Below, piece after piece: positions 28,744 to 38,077 of a DNA stretch of 64,000 nt; the stretch's first letter is position 1; each line of letters begins with the position of its first letter. The position numbers and the translations under genes were made by a program. The notes under the pieces were generated by a model. That model saw only the letters and a program-made list of their open reading frames with translations, did not search any database and had not been told where the DNA came from. This DNA comes from Lactobacillus colini (GTDB lineage Bacteria > Bacillota > Bacilli > Lactobacillales > Lactobacillaceae): the NCBI RefSeq assembly GCF_017874575.1, contig NZ_JAGGLU010000008.1, positions 1 to 64,000 of the forward strand. The letters are read 5' to 3'.

Positions 28744-29952
28744 CTAACAGTTAGTTACTATGTTTAACTTTGCTTCTTTCCTATCAGTCACTTTTAAAAC
28801 TATTAAGCCTAACACTAATAATAAAGCGAATGCTGAACTAAACCAGAACGAAAAGTGACTAGAGTTATTACCAAAAATTTGGGCTAAAAACGCATAGATA
28901 TATGGTGCAACAAAATTACCTAAAGATGCAGCTGCAGTAGTGGCAGAAGTAGCAAGAGCTGAATTTTGGGCAGTTGTATGTTTATTAACTGATGCAAACA
29001 TATACGGCATAAAAAGTCCAAATCCTGCTCCTAATAAGACAACAGCAATATAGTAGGTCAAAACTGAACTTGTAATTGCTACTAATAAATTACCTAAAAA
29101 GAAAAGACTACCGGCAACTATGCCACCTAAATTTCTAAATACTTTCATGTATAGTCCAAATAGTAAGCCAGTAATTAAACCAAGAATTGAATATACTACC
29201 ATCATGTTAGCAGCACCTGTTGCATCAGAAACATTCTGCTCTACTACCGCTAAATTAAACTCAAATCCCACTCCGCCTTGAGCCAGATTAAAGAATAAAG
29301 TTAAACAGATCCACCAGATAATATCTTTACCTAATCGACCTCTACCACTAGAATGATCTTTGTTATCACTTGGGACATTACTTGTATCTCTTTTGTTAGG
29401 AATAATTAACCATGTTACAAAAAAGACTAAGATACCTACTAAATAAATATAGAAAGCATGCTTCCAATTATCAGCAATCAATGCGCCAATTATGTAGGTA
29501 AAAATTGACCCAGCAATCCCTATTACTGAACTTTGAATACCCAACATTGTATTCTTAGCATTACCTGAATAGTAATCAGAAATCATGGCTGTTCCGATTG
29601 GTTGAATTAGACCTAGACTAGCTCCTAAAATTAATCTAGATGCTAAAATTGCATAGAAATCATTCAAAACTATCGGTAATATACCAGATATAGTCCACAA
29701 TCCAGTTCCCAGCAAAATCGTGTTTCTTTTTCCAATTGCTCTAGTAAACAGCGGTGCTAGCAGTAGAAATATAAACTGTGGTAATGCCGGCAATGATATA
29801 AAAGACTGCAACAACGGCTTAGCTACAGTTGGAAATGAGTGTTGCAAATTGGGTAAAAGTGCATTTGTTGCAGACACACCTGGTATCAAAAATGTGGATG
29901 ATATCAGTGCTGCTTTAAACGATATTTTCTCGCTTTTGGCATTGCTACTCAT
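28744..29952 (-). CDS. MFS transporter
   Basis: 402 residues, 12 hydrophobic segments in two halves joined by a hydrophilic loop (about 190-210, NKRDTSNVPSDNKDHSSGRGR). GKRNTILLGTGLW is the loop 2-3 motif region. GAGGAGG precedes the ATG. Between an AraC regulator and an esterase, so it probably imports the esterase's substrate or exports its product. Confidence 0.92.
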   Translation of the reverse strand: MSSNAKSEKISFKAALISSTFLIPGVSATNALLPNLQHSFPTVAKPLLQSFISLPALPQFIFLLLAPLFTRAIGKRNTILLGTGLWTISGILPIVLNDFYAILASRLILGASLGLIQPIGTAMISDYYSGNAKNTMLGIQSSVIGIAGSIFTYIIGALIADNWKHAFYIYLVGILVFFVTWLIIPNKRDTSNVPSDNKDHSSGRGRLGKDIIWWICLTLFFNLAQGGVGFEFNLAVVEQNVSDATGAANMMVVYSILGLITGLLFGLYMKVFRNLGGIVAGSLFFLGNLLVAITSSVLTYYIAVVLLGAGFGLFMPYMFASVNKHTTAQNSALATSATTAAASLGNFVAPYIYAFLAQIFGNNSSHFSFWFSSAFALLLVLGLIVLKVTDRKEAKLNIVTNC

Positions 29953-30040
29953 GATAAATTCCTCCTCACGATTAGTACTTTTCTTAACTTTCGCAACTAA
30001 TTGTAAGGGGTTTCACAAATTAAAAATATAATTATTTTGT

Positions 30041-30883
30041 CTAAAAAAGGTCAAATCCTGCTTTTATTTTTTGCTTTTTCCATTGATAAGCTGTTGTATC
30101 ATAATATTTTTTGAAAGCCCTATTCATTGCTTTTAGGCTAGCAAAACCTGTTTTATTAGCAATTTGCCACATTTCTAAATTAGTCTCTAAAATTAACTGC
30201 TTAGCATGTGCTAATCTTACTTTTTCAATATTAGCCACTGGCGTCTCACCCGTAGTACTTTTAAAAATATGACTAAAATAACTTGATGAAAGATTTAATA
30301 GACTAGACAAAGTCGCAATATTTATTTCTTCTGCATAATGAGTTTGAATATAGTCTAAAGCCACTTTTATGTAATCGAATCTTCTAGATAATGAATTTAA
30401 TTGTACTAAATCTATTTTATAAGAATATTTTGATATTAACTGACCTATCAATACATAGCCTAATCCAACATAGGTTGTCTTAACCGATACATTTTCAAGT
30501 TTATTGATATTGGCAGAAATATAATTTAGAGCTTCCTTAAGAGACAACTCATCTTCTCTACTAATATCTATAGATCTCTGAATCCTATATTCTAGTTTCT
30601 CTATACCAGCATTTTTTAAATAAAACAAAGGAAAAGAGATTACCAATAGTTCACCCATAATTCTAATTATAGAATGTGATTCATATGGATTAATGGTTAC
30701 TAGATTTCCAGTTTTCAATTCAAACGAAGCACCTTCAACTTGTAAAATAGCAGTTCCATTAATTAAATAAAATATTTCATATGTATCATGCCAAGATGGC
30801 GTTAAATGATCATAATTGTCTGTTAATATTTGACATTTATAAGGAACATTTCTGTTTTTTGGAATTATTGATTCAAATTTCAT
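30041..30883 (-). CDS. AraC family regulator with N-terminal cupin domain
   Basis: 280 residues. Cupin sensor (HDTYEIFYLINGTAILQVEG, about 32-65) and two C-terminal HTH motifs (NIATLSSLLNLSSSYFSHIFKSTTGETP; MWQIANKTGFASLKAMNRAFKKYY). It probably activates the downstream MFS/esterase genes in response to a carbohydrate-type ligand. GGAG ribosome site seven bases before the ATG. Confidence 0.92.
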   Translation of the reverse strand: MKFESIIPKNRNVPYKCQILTDNYDHLTPSWHDTYEIFYLINGTAILQVEGASFELKTGNLVTINPYESHSIIRIMGELLVISFPLFYLKNAGIEKLEYRIQRSIDISREDELSLKEALNYISANINKLENVSVKTTYVGLGYVLIGQLISKYSYKIDLVQLNSLSRRFDYIKVALDYIQTHYAEEINIATLSSLLNLSSSYFSHIFKSTTGETPVANIEKVRLAHAKQLILETNLEMWQIANKTGFASLKAMNRAFKKYYDTTAYQWKKQKIKAGFDLF

Positions 30884-31129
30884 TAGTTAACTCCAGTTAG
30901 TAATTTGTCAAAGTTTTATTATCTTCCATTTTCTAAAGTAAATTCAGAAAATTATCTCATGTCGAATAAATACCAGTACAAAACGTTTTACAGTTTTACT
31001 TTTATTTTCAAACTAAATTTATTGTCTCACTTCGAGAAAACTATTCTATTTTTTGAAAATGATAATGCTATTTTTTTATTATTTCACCTAAACTGCTAAG
31101 CAAATCAATACACAATAGAGTACTAAAAT

Positions 31130-31357
31130 TTACCTAGAGTGGCTTCGTCTCATTTCATTGTATCTTCTCTTGACCTCAATGCTAAAACTACTTCTTCTTT
31201 TTAAGGTTTGGATGCCAGTATGTGAGTTATGAATTAAGACATTATCATAGTTTTTATTATAACTGCTGTTTCCACCAGTTAATGTATTTAACAAGCTGGA
31301 TACTATAATGAGAATAGCAATTAGTATAAATAGAATTCGTTTTTGTTTATCATTCAT
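31130..31357 (-). CDS. small single-span membrane protein, unknown function
   Basis: 75 residues from ATG 31357 (AAGGTAG upstream; an earlier in-frame start at 31381 lacks a site). One N-terminal membrane helix (about 7-25) then a basic tail ending RRYNEMRRSHSR. No family recognised. Close to the small HTH gene upstream. Confidence 0.55.
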   Translation of the reverse strand: MNDKQKRILFILIAILIIVSSLLNTLTGGNSSYNKNYDNVLIHNSHTGIQTLKRRSSFSIEVKRRYNEMRRSHSR

Positions 31358-31398
31358 GTTAACTACCTTCTGTAATAACAACTAGATTTCTACTTTTT

Positions 31399-31593
31399 CT
31401 AGGCATGTAAGTGCTTTTTTAATCTTTCATAGAAGCTATTAATATCAATGTCGCGATAAAACAATAATTTTGCTAATAATTCACTAGTAAGATGTTGTTT
31501 ATTATTAATAACTTTTGAATATGTAGCCTGCGATGTTATATTAGCTGCCGTTTGATCATTAGTATAACTTATCAATGCTTCTCCAATAGTCAT
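31399..31593 (-). CDS. short HTH protein, Rgg/MutR-like N-terminus only
   Basis: 64 residues from ATG 31593 (AGAGGT seven bases upstream). The sequence MTIGEALISYTND...ITSQATYSKVINNKQHLTSELLAKLL looks like the DNA-binding domain of Rgg-type regulators, but the large peptide-binding C-terminal domain is absent. Either a stand-alone DNA-binding protein or a truncated regulator. Confidence 0.6.
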   Translation of the reverse strand: MTIGEALISYTNDQTAANITSQATYSKVINNKQHLTSELLAKLLFYRDIDINSFYERLKKHLHA

Positions 31594-31662
31594 TTGATGG
31601 ACCTCTACATTCAAAATAAAAAGCCATCTACCACACTTAAGTAGTAAACAGGCTTCCTATAG

Positions 31663-32463
31663 TTATTGTTTTTTATCTTTTTCTTTCCAATACTCTCTGG
31701 CTTCATCAACTAACTTTCTCATTGGAACTATAGTTATAGTTCCGTTAGGGATTTCTATCTTTTTAACTTCATTAGTAAACTTACTCTCAAAATAATTTCC
31801 AAATTCATTAATGTCGTCATACTTATCTAGATCAACATTAACAAATTTAATTATTTGGGTAGTACCATCATCCATCTTAACTGGTGCACGTTCATAAATG
31901 GTTTCACGACCGATAGTTGACTCTGCTAAATGTAGAGCAGTACAGCTTTCGTAATCTGTCCCTAGCATTACAATCTTTGCATCTCTATCATACATATCTT
32001 GTAGCGTCCCCTTAGATCCATATGGCATATCGTATGACCTATCCCGACAAATCTCCCTGGCATCTTTACCCCAAACACAGACTGAGTATAGAGGATGATT
32101 ATTCCTATATACATCCCTTGAGGTACGGAAATATTCAGGTGTAACGCCAATATAATGAATAGGCGTACTCTTATCATATGGAGGCATAGAATTAAAGGCC
32201 TTCTCTTGAAGTGACTCAATCATTGGCGGATACATCCATTCAACTGGATCAGATAGGTCGGCAGTCTGCGCTATCATCATAATAGTTCCATCTTTTAGAA
32301 CGCTTTTTAAGGTATCTACAATAGTTTTCTCTCCACCGATGAGATAGCCAAATGAACTTAAGGCAGTGTGAACAATACAACTATCTGTTGAACTAAGGTT
32401 ATTTTCTAGAATATGTTTTAATTCTTCTGGTGTAACGATTTTTTCAATTGGTTTTTCTGACAT
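31663..32463 (-). CDS. AAC(3)-family acetyltransferase
   Basis: 266 residues, full length for the Antibiotic_NAT fold. Family features: DSCIVHTALSSFGYLIGGEKTIVDTL near the N-terminus and VMLGTDYESCTALHLAE with the conserved histidine. Members acetylate amino groups at position 3 of aminoglycosides or unrelated amines (YokD-type). Chromosomal location and a housekeeping look argue against calling it a resistance gene. Confidence 0.88.
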   Translation of the reverse strand: MSEKPIEKIVTPEELKHILENNLSSTDSCIVHTALSSFGYLIGGEKTIVDTLKSVLKDGTIMMIAQTADLSDPVEWMYPPMIESLQEKAFNSMPPYDKSTPIHYIGVTPEYFRTSRDVYRNNHPLYSVCVWGKDAREICRDRSYDMPYGSKGTLQDMYDRDAKIVMLGTDYESCTALHLAESTIGRETIYERAPVKMDDGTTQIIKFVNVDLDKYDDINEFGNYFESKFTNEVKKIEIPNGTITIVPMRKLVDEAREYWKEKDKKQ

Positions 32464-32484
32464 TTTTTCTACTTTTTCCTATGT

Positions 32485-32946
32485 TTAACGTCTATGATTA
32501 CCAGCTTTTATACTATTTATTACTTTTACCCAAACATACAAAAGTACAGTAGATAACAATATTAATGCAACATCTGCAACAATAAGTACAGCTATAAGCT
32601 GGCTAACAGATAGGATAGTAACAGGATTATTTAGCACAAATAAAACTACTCCAGTAATATTAACTCCTATTAAGCCTTCTCCTATTTGGATAATCTTTTT
32701 CTTCATGTCAGATATGGTCTTGACTTCTGGCAGTAAAGTCCCAGAAATATAGAAATCTAGACATAAATAAAAAATTGTTACTATCATTATAACCATTATC
32801 ACGCCGTTAGCTGGTAATTTTGCTTCAAAAAAAGATAATCCATACAAAAGAACGAAACCCAATAATAATAAATTTAGTAAAATAAATGCCCTAATAATAG
32901 ATTGACTATCTTTTCTTTCAATTTGCTTGTATTTTTTCTTTTTCAT
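32485..32946 (-). CDS. four-helix membrane protein, unknown function
   Basis: 153 residues with four hydrophobic segments (about 19-37, 48-66, 91-108, 117-140) and charged ends. I recognise no family. A decayed copy lies at 14196-14636, so the gene has been duplicated. It is 21 bases upstream of the AAC(3)-family gene and probably cotranscribed. Confidence 0.7.
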   Translation of the reverse strand: MKKKKYKQIERKDSQSIIRAFILLNLLLLGFVLLYGLSFFEAKLPANGVIMVIMIVTIFYLCLDFYISGTLLPEVKTISDMKKKIIQIGEGLIGVNITGVVLFVLNNPVTILSVSQLIAVLIVADVALILLSTVLLYVWVKVINSIKAGNHRR

Positions 32947-33083
32947 ATTTTTATCCTATCTCTTACACTTACTATAGTAAGCATTTCAAAATCTTTCTTA
33001 GTGCCAAATTCTTCTAAACAAGTTTCTTCCTATTATGATAATATAATAAGTAAGCGCTATCTACCAGAAAGGACGTGCACATA

Positions 33084-33953
33084 ATGAAGATTGGTTTTAT
33101 CGGAACAGGCGTTATGGGGACAGGTGTCATCAAGAATCTACTCAAGCATAATCATGAAGTCATGGTCTTTAACAGAACTAAGAATCATGCTCAAGAAGCT
33201 ATTGATGCTGGTGCTTCTTGGATCGATAGTCCTGCCCAACTAGCACAAGAAGCTAATTTAATCTTTACGATGGTAGGCTTTCCTGCAGATGTAGAGGAAG
33301 TTTACTTCGGCAAAAACGGCTTATTTAAAACCGCACATGCTGGGCAATTTTTAATTGATATGACCACTAGTAAGCCGTCTTTAGCTAAAAAGATTGGCCA
33401 CGTTGGTGAAGAAAAAGGCGTCCATATCCTAGACGCACCTGTATCAGGTGGGGATATTGGGGCCAAGAACGGTACCTTGACCGTCTTTGTCGGTGGCAAA
33501 AAGTCAGACTATGAGCAAATAGCTGACATCTTCGCTAGCTTCAGCAAGGTAGTCAACTACTTTGGTGATTACGGCAGCGGTCAACATGCTAAGATGGCCA
33601 ACCAAATTATGATTGCTGGCACCATGACAGGAATGGTTGAAATGCTAGTCTATGCTAAAGCAGCTCATCTAAATCTAGAACAAATTCTAAAAGCAGTCCA
33701 AGGTGGCTCAGCTGAAAACTTTAGCCTTGGCAGTTACGGTCCAAGAATATTAAAACATGATTTTACACCTGGCTTTTTTGCTAAGCACTTCTTAAAAGAT
33801 CTCAGAATTGCACTTGATGAAGCAGATGAGATGAATCTTGACTTACCAGGGACCAGATTAGCTAAACGCTTATATGAGGAATTGGTCGATGACAATGGCT
33901 TGGGCAATGATGGTACACAGGCTTTAATTAAATTGTGGTGGCATGATGCTTAG
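33084..33953 (+). CDS. NAD(P)-dependent beta-hydroxyacid dehydrogenase
   Basis: 289 residues from ATG 33084 (AAAGGAC nine bases upstream). Rossmann motif KIGFIGTGVMGTGVIKNL, substrate loop DAPVSGGDIGAKNGTL and the catalytic lysine in GSGQHAKMANQ define the 3-hydroxyisobutyrate/2-hydroxy-3-oxopropionate dehydrogenase family. The substrate is unknown. Single gene with the small RNA copy 2 immediately downstream. Confidence 0.92.
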   Translation: MKIGFIGTGVMGTGVIKNLLKHNHEVMVFNRTKNHAQEAIDAGASWIDSPAQLAQEANLIFTMVGFPADVEEVYFGKNGLFKTAHAGQFLIDMTTSKPSLAKKIGHVGEEKGVHILDAPVSGGDIGAKNGTLTVFVGGKKSDYEQIADIFASFSKVVNYFGDYGSGQHAKMANQIMIAGTMTGMVEMLVYAKAAHLNLEQILKAVQGGSAENFSLGSYGPRILKHDFTPGFFAKHFLKDLRIALDEADEMNLDLPGTRLAKRLYEELVDDNGLGNDGTQALIKLWWHDA

Positions 33954-34029
33954 TTGAAAATTTTTAAGATAATAATTTTTTCTCTGGATAAACAATAAAT
34001 TTATACTTTCTATGAAAAAACGTCACATT

Positions 34030-34058
34030 TTCTTCACAATTTCCATCTATTATATAAA
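34030..34058 (+). promoter_or_regulatory. promoter of small RNA copy 2
   Basis: TTCTTC (34030-34035), 17 bases, TATAAA (34053-34058). TCACA occurs twice 11 bases apart across the -35 as in copy 1. Confidence 0.55.
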
Positions 34059-34064
34059 TCGTAG

Positions 34065-34226
34065 CAGATGGGGATAACCCAAAAGCTATTTAGCATTAAC
34101 ATCCAACTTTTTTATTTTCATTCTTACTCCTCCAAGTAGATTGAACATAATTTGTCAGTTGCTATAACTGACCACAATTTATCCCATACTATGAGACCTA
34201 CGTTCTTCCCAGCGTAGGTCTTTTTT
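34065..34226 (+). ncRNA. small RNA gene, copy 2
   Basis: Nearly identical to 13886-14046 over about 130 bases, including ACTCCTCC (about 34126-34133), GCTA/TAGC, and GTCAGTT/AACTGAC with a changed loop. The first hairpin changes to TGGG/CCCA with an altered loop, keeping pairing. The terminator stem is unrelated (GACCTACG/CGTAGGTC against GGCTCGCAT/ATGCGAGCC) but the loop again holds TTCCCA. It lies between the dehydrogenase and CBS genes, all on the plus strand. Confidence 0.75.
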
Positions 34227-34280
34227 CTGTTATGATTAAAGATAAGGAAAGCGTTTAATATAAATAGTAAGAGGTTAATC

Positions 34281-34757
34281 ATGTTTTCAAATTCTATCCA
34301 ACGACTTATTGAAAAAAAGTCAGGAAGCTTCATTATTCCTGCATCCCACATCGCATTCGTAGAAGAAATTAATCCCCTTTACCATGCGTTCTTAATTCTA
34401 ACCAAGATGAAATATGCGAAAATTCCGGTTTTAGACAGTAAGCAGCACGTTACTGGTTTAATAAGCTTGGCAATGATTACAGATAAGATGCTCAAACCTG
34501 ATGACATTAGTATCGATCCCCTATCAGAATTAGTTGTCAAAGATGTTATGCAAACTGACTTTCCTACGATTAATTTTGCTCAAACTGACTTTGAAACTCA
34601 GCTTCACTTGTTGGTTGATAATGCTTTTATACCCGTAGTTAATGATAGTGGCATTTTTCAAGGATTACTCACACGCCGCGAATGGATCAAGGCTTTTAAT
34701 TATGTTACTCATAATATTGAAGAATTTTATGACATTTCTCCTAAAAAAGATAAATAA
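34281..34757 (+). CDS. CBS-domain protein (CbpB/DarB-like)
   Basis: 158 residues, two CBS repeats (about 20-78 and 88-150) and little else, the layout of CbpB/DarB, a c-di-AMP-binding protein that links c-di-AMP to (p)ppGpp synthesis in Firmicutes. The segments MKYAKIPVLDSKQHVTGLISL and AFIPVVNDSGIFQGLLTRREW are the paired CBS strands. AAGAGG precedes the start. The ligand is inferred from the family. Confidence 0.8.
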   Translation: MFSNSIQRLIEKKSGSFIIPASHIAFVEEINPLYHAFLILTKMKYAKIPVLDSKQHVTGLISLAMITDKMLKPDDISIDPLSELVVKDVMQTDFPTINFAQTDFETQLHLLVDNAFIPVVNDSGIFQGLLTRREWIKAFNYVTHNIEEFYDISPKKDK

Positions 34758-34829
34758 TTTCAAAGTTGATATATAATGTAATGGCACTATAAATTGTTTA
34801 AAATTGTTAATTTCGGAGGAAAGTACAAA

Positions 34830-36704
34830 ATGATACGTCAATGGAAATTTCTTACCGTTATTGCACTTGGAATCATTGGTTTAATTCTTGATTTCTTATG
34901 TGGTAAGCCTGCCATCCTTTCTTTACCTGTTTCAGAAATCTTAATTGATCTATTTGGTATTTTTATGGCTATTTCAATGCTCATAGAAATGTTACAGACA
35001 ATTAAGGAAGGTAATTGGGGTGTTGATATTCTAGCAATCATAGCCATTGTCTCAACAATGCTTGTTGGTGACTACTGGGCAGCTTGGATGATCTTAATTA
35101 TGTTCACCGGTGGTGAATCCTTGGAAGATTATGCGACTGGGCAAGCCGATCGGGAACTACGCGCATTATTGCAAAACACTCCCCGCATCGCTCACAAGTT
35201 AGTCAACGGTAATGTTGAAGATGTTAAAGTAGACGATTTAAAAATCGGTGATACAGTCTTAATTAAGCCCGGCAACCAAGTACCTGTCGATGGTGAAATC
35301 ACTAAAGGATCATCTAGCTTTGACCAATCATCTTTAACTGGTGAATCTGTTCCTGTCGATAAGACTATTGGCGATAAATTAATGTCTGGTTCATTAAACG
35401 GTGATAGTTCAGTTGAGATGAAAGTTACTACTTTAGCTAAAGACTCTGAATATCAGTCTATCGTTGCCCTAGTTAAGTCATCTCAGGCTAAACCTGCTAA
35501 GTTCGTTAAGATGGCCGACCGTTATGCTGTACCATTCACCATTATTTCCCTGGTAATAGGTATTGCCGCTTGGATTACTTCAGCAGTTATGCAACCAGGT
35601 CTTGGCTGGCAAGAACACTTTATGCGTTTTGCTCAAGTTATGGTTGTAGCTTCACCATGTCCACTATTAATTGCCGCTCCTGTTGCAATGGTGTCTGGTA
35701 TGAGTTCAATGTCACGTAACCATATCATTGTTAAATCTGGTACAACGCTAGAAAAGCTCGCTAATATTTTAACTTTTGCTTTTGATAAGACTGGTACTTT
35801 AACCAAAAATCAACTAGTCATTGATGAAATTATTCCAGCTGATGATTCTTTAAGCAAAGACAGACTTCAAGGATTAGCTGCAAGTGTTGAACAACAATCT
35901 AGCCATATCATTGCAACTTCACTGGTTAACAATACTCCTAAATCACTACTTCTAAACGTTTCTAATATTAAAGAAACTACCGGTGAAGGTGTTACCGGCC
36001 AAGTAGATGATGACGAAATCAAAGTTGGTAAGTTAAGCTTCGTTGATCCAAATCATCCTAAACTAAATGTAAATTCAACTGCAATTTACATTGCTATCAA
36101 TAATAAGTTTGCTGGTTATATTACCTTCAAAGATCAAATTCGGCCTGAAACTAAGACAACTATTGCCCGCCTTCGTCGCCAAGGAGTAAAACAGATCATG
36201 ATGCTTACTGGTGACCATGAAGATGTTGCTGAAAAGATTGCCCAAAGCGCTGGCATTAATAAATCCGAAGTACATGCAGATTTACTTCCTGATCAAAAAA
36301 TCAAAGCAATCAAAAACGTTACCCCTGATCTTCGTCCTGTTGCAATGGTCGGTGATGGTGTCAATGATGCACCTAGCCTAATGGCAGCCGATGTTGGTAT
36401 TGCAATGGGTGCTCAAGGTGCTACTGCTGCTAGTGAGAGTGCTGATATGGTTATTATGGTCAACGACCTTTCTAAGGTTAATGATGCTGTAGCTATTTCT
36501 AAGCACACAATGAAAGTAGCTCATATTGATATTATCACAGCTATCTGTGTGGTTATCTTAATTGAATTAGTTGCCTTTACAGGTATTATTCCTGCTTTCT
36601 GGGGAGCTATTTTACAAGAAGCTGTTGACTTAACAACTATCTTACTTGCCCTACTTGCTAAGACTAAGCCAACTAAGCCAGACCAAACTGGTTTATCTAA
36701 ATAA
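34830..36704 (+). CDS. P1B-type metal-transporting ATPase
   Basis: 624 residues from ATG 34830 (GGAGGAAAG upstream). No N-terminal metal-binding domain. TGES at 170-173, membrane metal motif SPCP at 275-278, phosphorylated D319-KTGT, and GDGVNDAP near 517. The SPCP form with the following LLIAAPVAMVSG differs from the usual CPC/SPC-ALVIS of Cu and Zn/Cd pumps, so the ion (Zn, Cd, Fe or Mn) is open. The next gene is a cation/proton antiporter. Confidence 0.9.
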   Translation: MIRQWKFLTVIALGIIGLILDFLCGKPAILSLPVSEILIDLFGIFMAISMLIEMLQTIKEGNWGVDILAIIAIVSTMLVGDYWAAWMILIMFTGGESLEDYATGQADRELRALLQNTPRIAHKLVNGNVEDVKVDDLKIGDTVLIKPGNQVPVDGEITKGSSSFDQSSLTGESVPVDKTIGDKLMSGSLNGDSSVEMKVTTLAKDSEYQSIVALVKSSQAKPAKFVKMADRYAVPFTIISLVIGIAAWITSAVMQPGLGWQEHFMRFAQVMVVASPCPLLIAAPVAMVSGMSSMSRNHIIVKSGTTLEKLANILTFAFDKTGTLTKNQLVIDEIIPADDSLSKDRLQGLAASVEQQSSHIIATSLVNNTPKSLLLNVSNIKETTGEGVTGQVDDDEIKVGKLSFVDPNHPKLNVNSTAIYIAINNKFAGYITFKDQIRPETKTTIARLRRQGVKQIMMLTGDHEDVAEKIAQSAGINKSEVHADLLPDQKIKAIKNVTPDLRPVAMVGDGVNDAPSLMAADVGIAMGAQGATAASESADMVIMVNDLSKVNDAVAISKHTMKVAHIDIITAICVVILIELVAFTGIIPAFWGAILQEAVDLTTILLALLAKTKPTKPDQTGLSK

Positions 36705-36781
36705 ATTTTAATTTGCACTAACTTAAAATTTTAGTTAAACTAAAATTCAGTTAAATAATCTTATGTGGTTGGGTTTTTAAT

Positions 36782-36834
36782 AAAAACTTTCAAGAATTGC
36801 TTATTTGGGTCAATAAGTTCTTGGAAGTTTTTTT
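36782..36834 (+). terminator. terminator or attenuator just before the antiporter gene
   Basis: AAACTT-CAAGAA-CTTATT pairs with AATAAG-TTCTTG-AAGTTT followed by seven T, ending 30 bases before the antiporter start. A near-palindrome ATTTTAGTTAAACTAAAAT lies at about 36728. The hairpin may simply end the ATPase transcript or may attenuate the antiporter. Confidence 0.6.
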
Positions 36835-36864
36835 CTTTATTTAAAAATGAAAGGCAGGTTTTAT

Positions 36865-38022
36865 ATGCATTTTTTAGGAGAGCTAATTTTAATTTTAATT
36901 GTCACTACCTTATTAGGACAGTTATTCGCACGCTTCAACCTTCCACCTGTAATCGGACAATTGCTTTCAGGAATTATTTTAGGCCCGGCAATTCTAAGTT
37001 GGGTTCATCCTGGTGAAACAATTTCCTTGTTTTCTGAGTTTGGAGTTATCTTGTTAATGTTCTTAGCTGGTCTTGAAAGTGATCTTGACCTACTCAAGAA
37101 GTACTTCAAGCTTAGTTTTACTGTGGCAGGTATTGGTGTCATCTTGCCGGTAATCTTTATGGGACTGGCAAGCTGGGGCTTTGGCATGAAGCCGCTTGAA
37201 TCTTTATTTATTGGGATTGTTTTTGCGGCAACTAGTGTTTCAATCTCTGTTGAAGTCTTAAAGGATGCTAACAAGCTTCACAGTCGTGCCGGTACGGCTA
37301 TCTTAGGGGCAGCGGTAGTTGATGACATTCTAGCTGTTATTGTCTTAAGCTTGTTCACTACCTTTAGCCATGAAGGTGGCAAGAGTGGCTTAACTAACAA
37401 CTTCTTCTTAAATATTCTAATTGAAGCTATCTACTTTGTAGTTGTCTGGGCAATCTACAAGTTTGTTGCTCCATATTTCATGAAGCTTGCTGAAAAGATC
37501 GAAGTTAACTATGCTGTAGTTATTGGCTCTTTAGTATTAGCTTTAACAATGGCATGGGCAGCAGACTTCGTTGGCTTAAGTGCTGTTGTTGGTGCTTTCT
37601 TTGGCGGTTTAGCTATTAGACAAACCCCACAATACAAGGAAGTTAACTCTTCAGTATCAGCAATTGGCTATTCTATTTTTATTCCGGTATTTTTTGCAGA
37701 TATTGGACTATCAATGACCTTTGCTAGCTTTATTAAAGACATCTGGTTTATCATAGCGATGACAATTCTGGCATTATTATCTAAATACTGGGCTGGTAAG
37801 TATTCTAGTGAAATCTTCGGCTTTACTCCTATTGAAGGTAGTATTGTCGGTGCCGGCATGGTATCACGTGGTGAAGTTGCCTTGATTGTCGCCCAGATCG
37901 GCATTTCTCATCACCTGTTTCCACAAGATATATACTCAAGCTTAATTTTAGTAATTATTGTTACAACTGTTTTATCGCCATTTATCTTGAACTTCTATAT
38001 TAAGAAGCAAGATGCCGCATAG
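36865..38022 (+). CDS. monovalent cation:proton antiporter, CPA2 family (NapA/KefB-like)
   Basis: About 385 residues from ATG 36865 (AAAGGCAGG upstream; an earlier start at 36847 is less likely). Twelve hydrophobic segments. LPPVIGQLLSGIILGP is the family N-terminal motif, VVDDILAVIVLS carries the paired aspartates of electrogenic antiporters, and SRGEVALIVAQIGI is the conserved late motif. No C-terminal TrkA-N domain. Follows the P-type ATPase. Confidence 0.92.
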   Translation: MHFLGELILILIVTTLLGQLFARFNLPPVIGQLLSGIILGPAILSWVHPGETISLFSEFGVILLMFLAGLESDLDLLKKYFKLSFTVAGIGVILPVIFMGLASWGFGMKPLESLFIGIVFAATSVSISVEVLKDANKLHSRAGTAILGAAVVDDILAVIVLSLFTTFSHEGGKSGLTNNFFLNILIEAIYFVVVWAIYKFVAPYFMKLAEKIEVNYAVVIGSLVLALTMAWAADFVGLSAVVGAFFGGLAIRQTPQYKEVNSSVSAIGYSIFIPVFFADIGLSMTFASFIKDIWFIIAMTILALLSKYWAGKYSSEIFGFTPIEGSIVGAGMVSRGEVALIVAQIGISHHLFPQDIYSSLILVIIVTTVLSPFILNFYIKKQDAA

Positions 38023-38032
38023 TTGAACGTGC

Positions 38033-38077
38033 AAAAAGGCTCATACCCTCTTAACCATTAGGGTATGAACCTTTTTT
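38033..38077. terminator. bidirectional terminator between convergent genes
   Basis: AAAAAGGCTCATACCCT/AGGGTATGAACCTTTTTT between the antiporter (plus) and the FtsX-type permease (minus). Confidence 0.85.

Noticed and set aside
31663-32463. Aminoglycoside resistance gene.
   Set aside because: The protein has the AAC(3) fold, but nothing in its context (no mobile element, chromosomal neighbours) supports a resistance role; family name kept, phenotype not claimed.
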